Positions 29,921-30,051 of a stretch of 30,051 bases of DNA are shown one piece after another. A program made the translations under genes and the position numbers. Each line of letters opens with the position of its first letter. Position 1 is the stretch's first letter. The stretch covers positions 1-30,051 of the forward strand of contig DASSKO010000115.1 of NCBI GenBank assembly GCA_035690425.1. The letters are read 5' to 3'. The DNA comes from DASSKO01 sp035690425 (GTDB taxonomy: Bacteria > Actinomycetota > Actinomycetes > Propionibacteriales > Nocardioidaceae). Under the pieces are notes generated by a model. It searched no databases and was not told the DNA's origin. It was given only the letters and a program-made list of their open reading frames with translations.

Positions 29921-30051
29921 TCAGACGGTGACGACCAGCTTGCCGCGTACGTGGCCTTCCTTGCTCTGCGCCAGCGCTTCACCGGCCTGCTCGAGCGGGA
30001 AGGTTTCCGCGATCCTGACCGACAGCTCACCGTCGGCGACCAGCTGGAGCA
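29921..30051 (-). CDS. C-terminus of a zinc-type alcohol dehydrogenase / quinone oxidoreductase (partial)
   Basis: The last 42 codons plus stop; the gene continues past the window edge. The tail LVADGELSVRIAETFPLEQAG followed by EALAQSKEGHVRGKLVVTV is the standard end of NADP-dependent medium-chain quinone oxidoreductases (MDR superfamily). Substrate and full length cannot be judged. Confidence 0.85.
   Translation of the reverse strand, partial: LQLVADGELSVRIAETFPLEQAGEALAQSKEGHVRGKLVVTV

Noticed and set aside
1..30051. CRISPR array, insertion sequence or prophage
   Set aside because: No regularly spaced repeats with unique spacers, no transposase or terminal repeats, and no phage structural genes were seen.

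Overview
This is a G+C-rich chromosomal window from an actinobacterium. Gene content and order fit a Nocardioides-like member of the Nocardioidaceae/Propionibacteriales: an SRP RNA beside dnaX, lysC-asd, DUF5063-recR-ybaB, tadA with its actinobacterial partner gene, split pntAa/pntAb/pntB, menB, and a fused ThrE exporter. The placement is inference from gene families and order; no 16S gene is present. Many promoters show a TANNNT -10 box 6 to 8 nt before an ATG or GTG, which fits leaderless transcripts.

Layout. 1-1.6 kb: end of a Pro/Gly-rich protein (possibly a penicillin-binding protein), a strong shared terminator, a GatB/YqeY protein and a membrane-anchored metallophosphoesterase. 1.6-4.3 kb: tRNA-Pro(CGG), then the aspartate-pathway pair lysC-asd on the minus strand, with an internal lysC start for the regulatory beta subunit. 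4.3-8.1 kb: replication/repair operon dnaX-ybaB-recR-DUF5063. 8.05-8.32 kb: small SRP RNA and tRNA-Ser(GGA). 8.5-12.3 kb: a conserved small protein, a LytR_C protein, a K+/H+ antiporter and a CPD photolyase. 12.3-15.5 kb: GAF-ANTAR regulator, SulP anion transporter and a divergent MerR regulator with a clear operator.

15.5-18.7 kb is the accessory region. It holds a three-gene minus-strand operon (a TIGR04255-type protein, an HTH protein with a ParS/MbcA-antitoxin-like tail, and an unrecognised 227-residue protein). It is flanked by repeats, a broken gene remnant and several hairpins, and ends directly at the 3' end of tRNA-Ser(CGA). This is the best candidate here for an undescribed system, possibly toxin-antitoxin or defence related. 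No function is proven by the sequence.

18.7-30 kb is again mostly core: tadA and its partner, upp, the proton-translocating transhydrogenase operon, a DUF3024 protein, menB, a small XRE-regulator/4-TM-protein pair with a perfect operator palindrome, an ACT-domain protein, an F420-dependent-reductase-like protein, a ThrE exporter, a Baeyer-Villiger-type flavin monooxygenase and the C-terminus of a quinone-oxidoreductase-like protein. Three intergenic nested palindromes (20.5, 24.8 and 29.9 kb) share a design though not a sequence.
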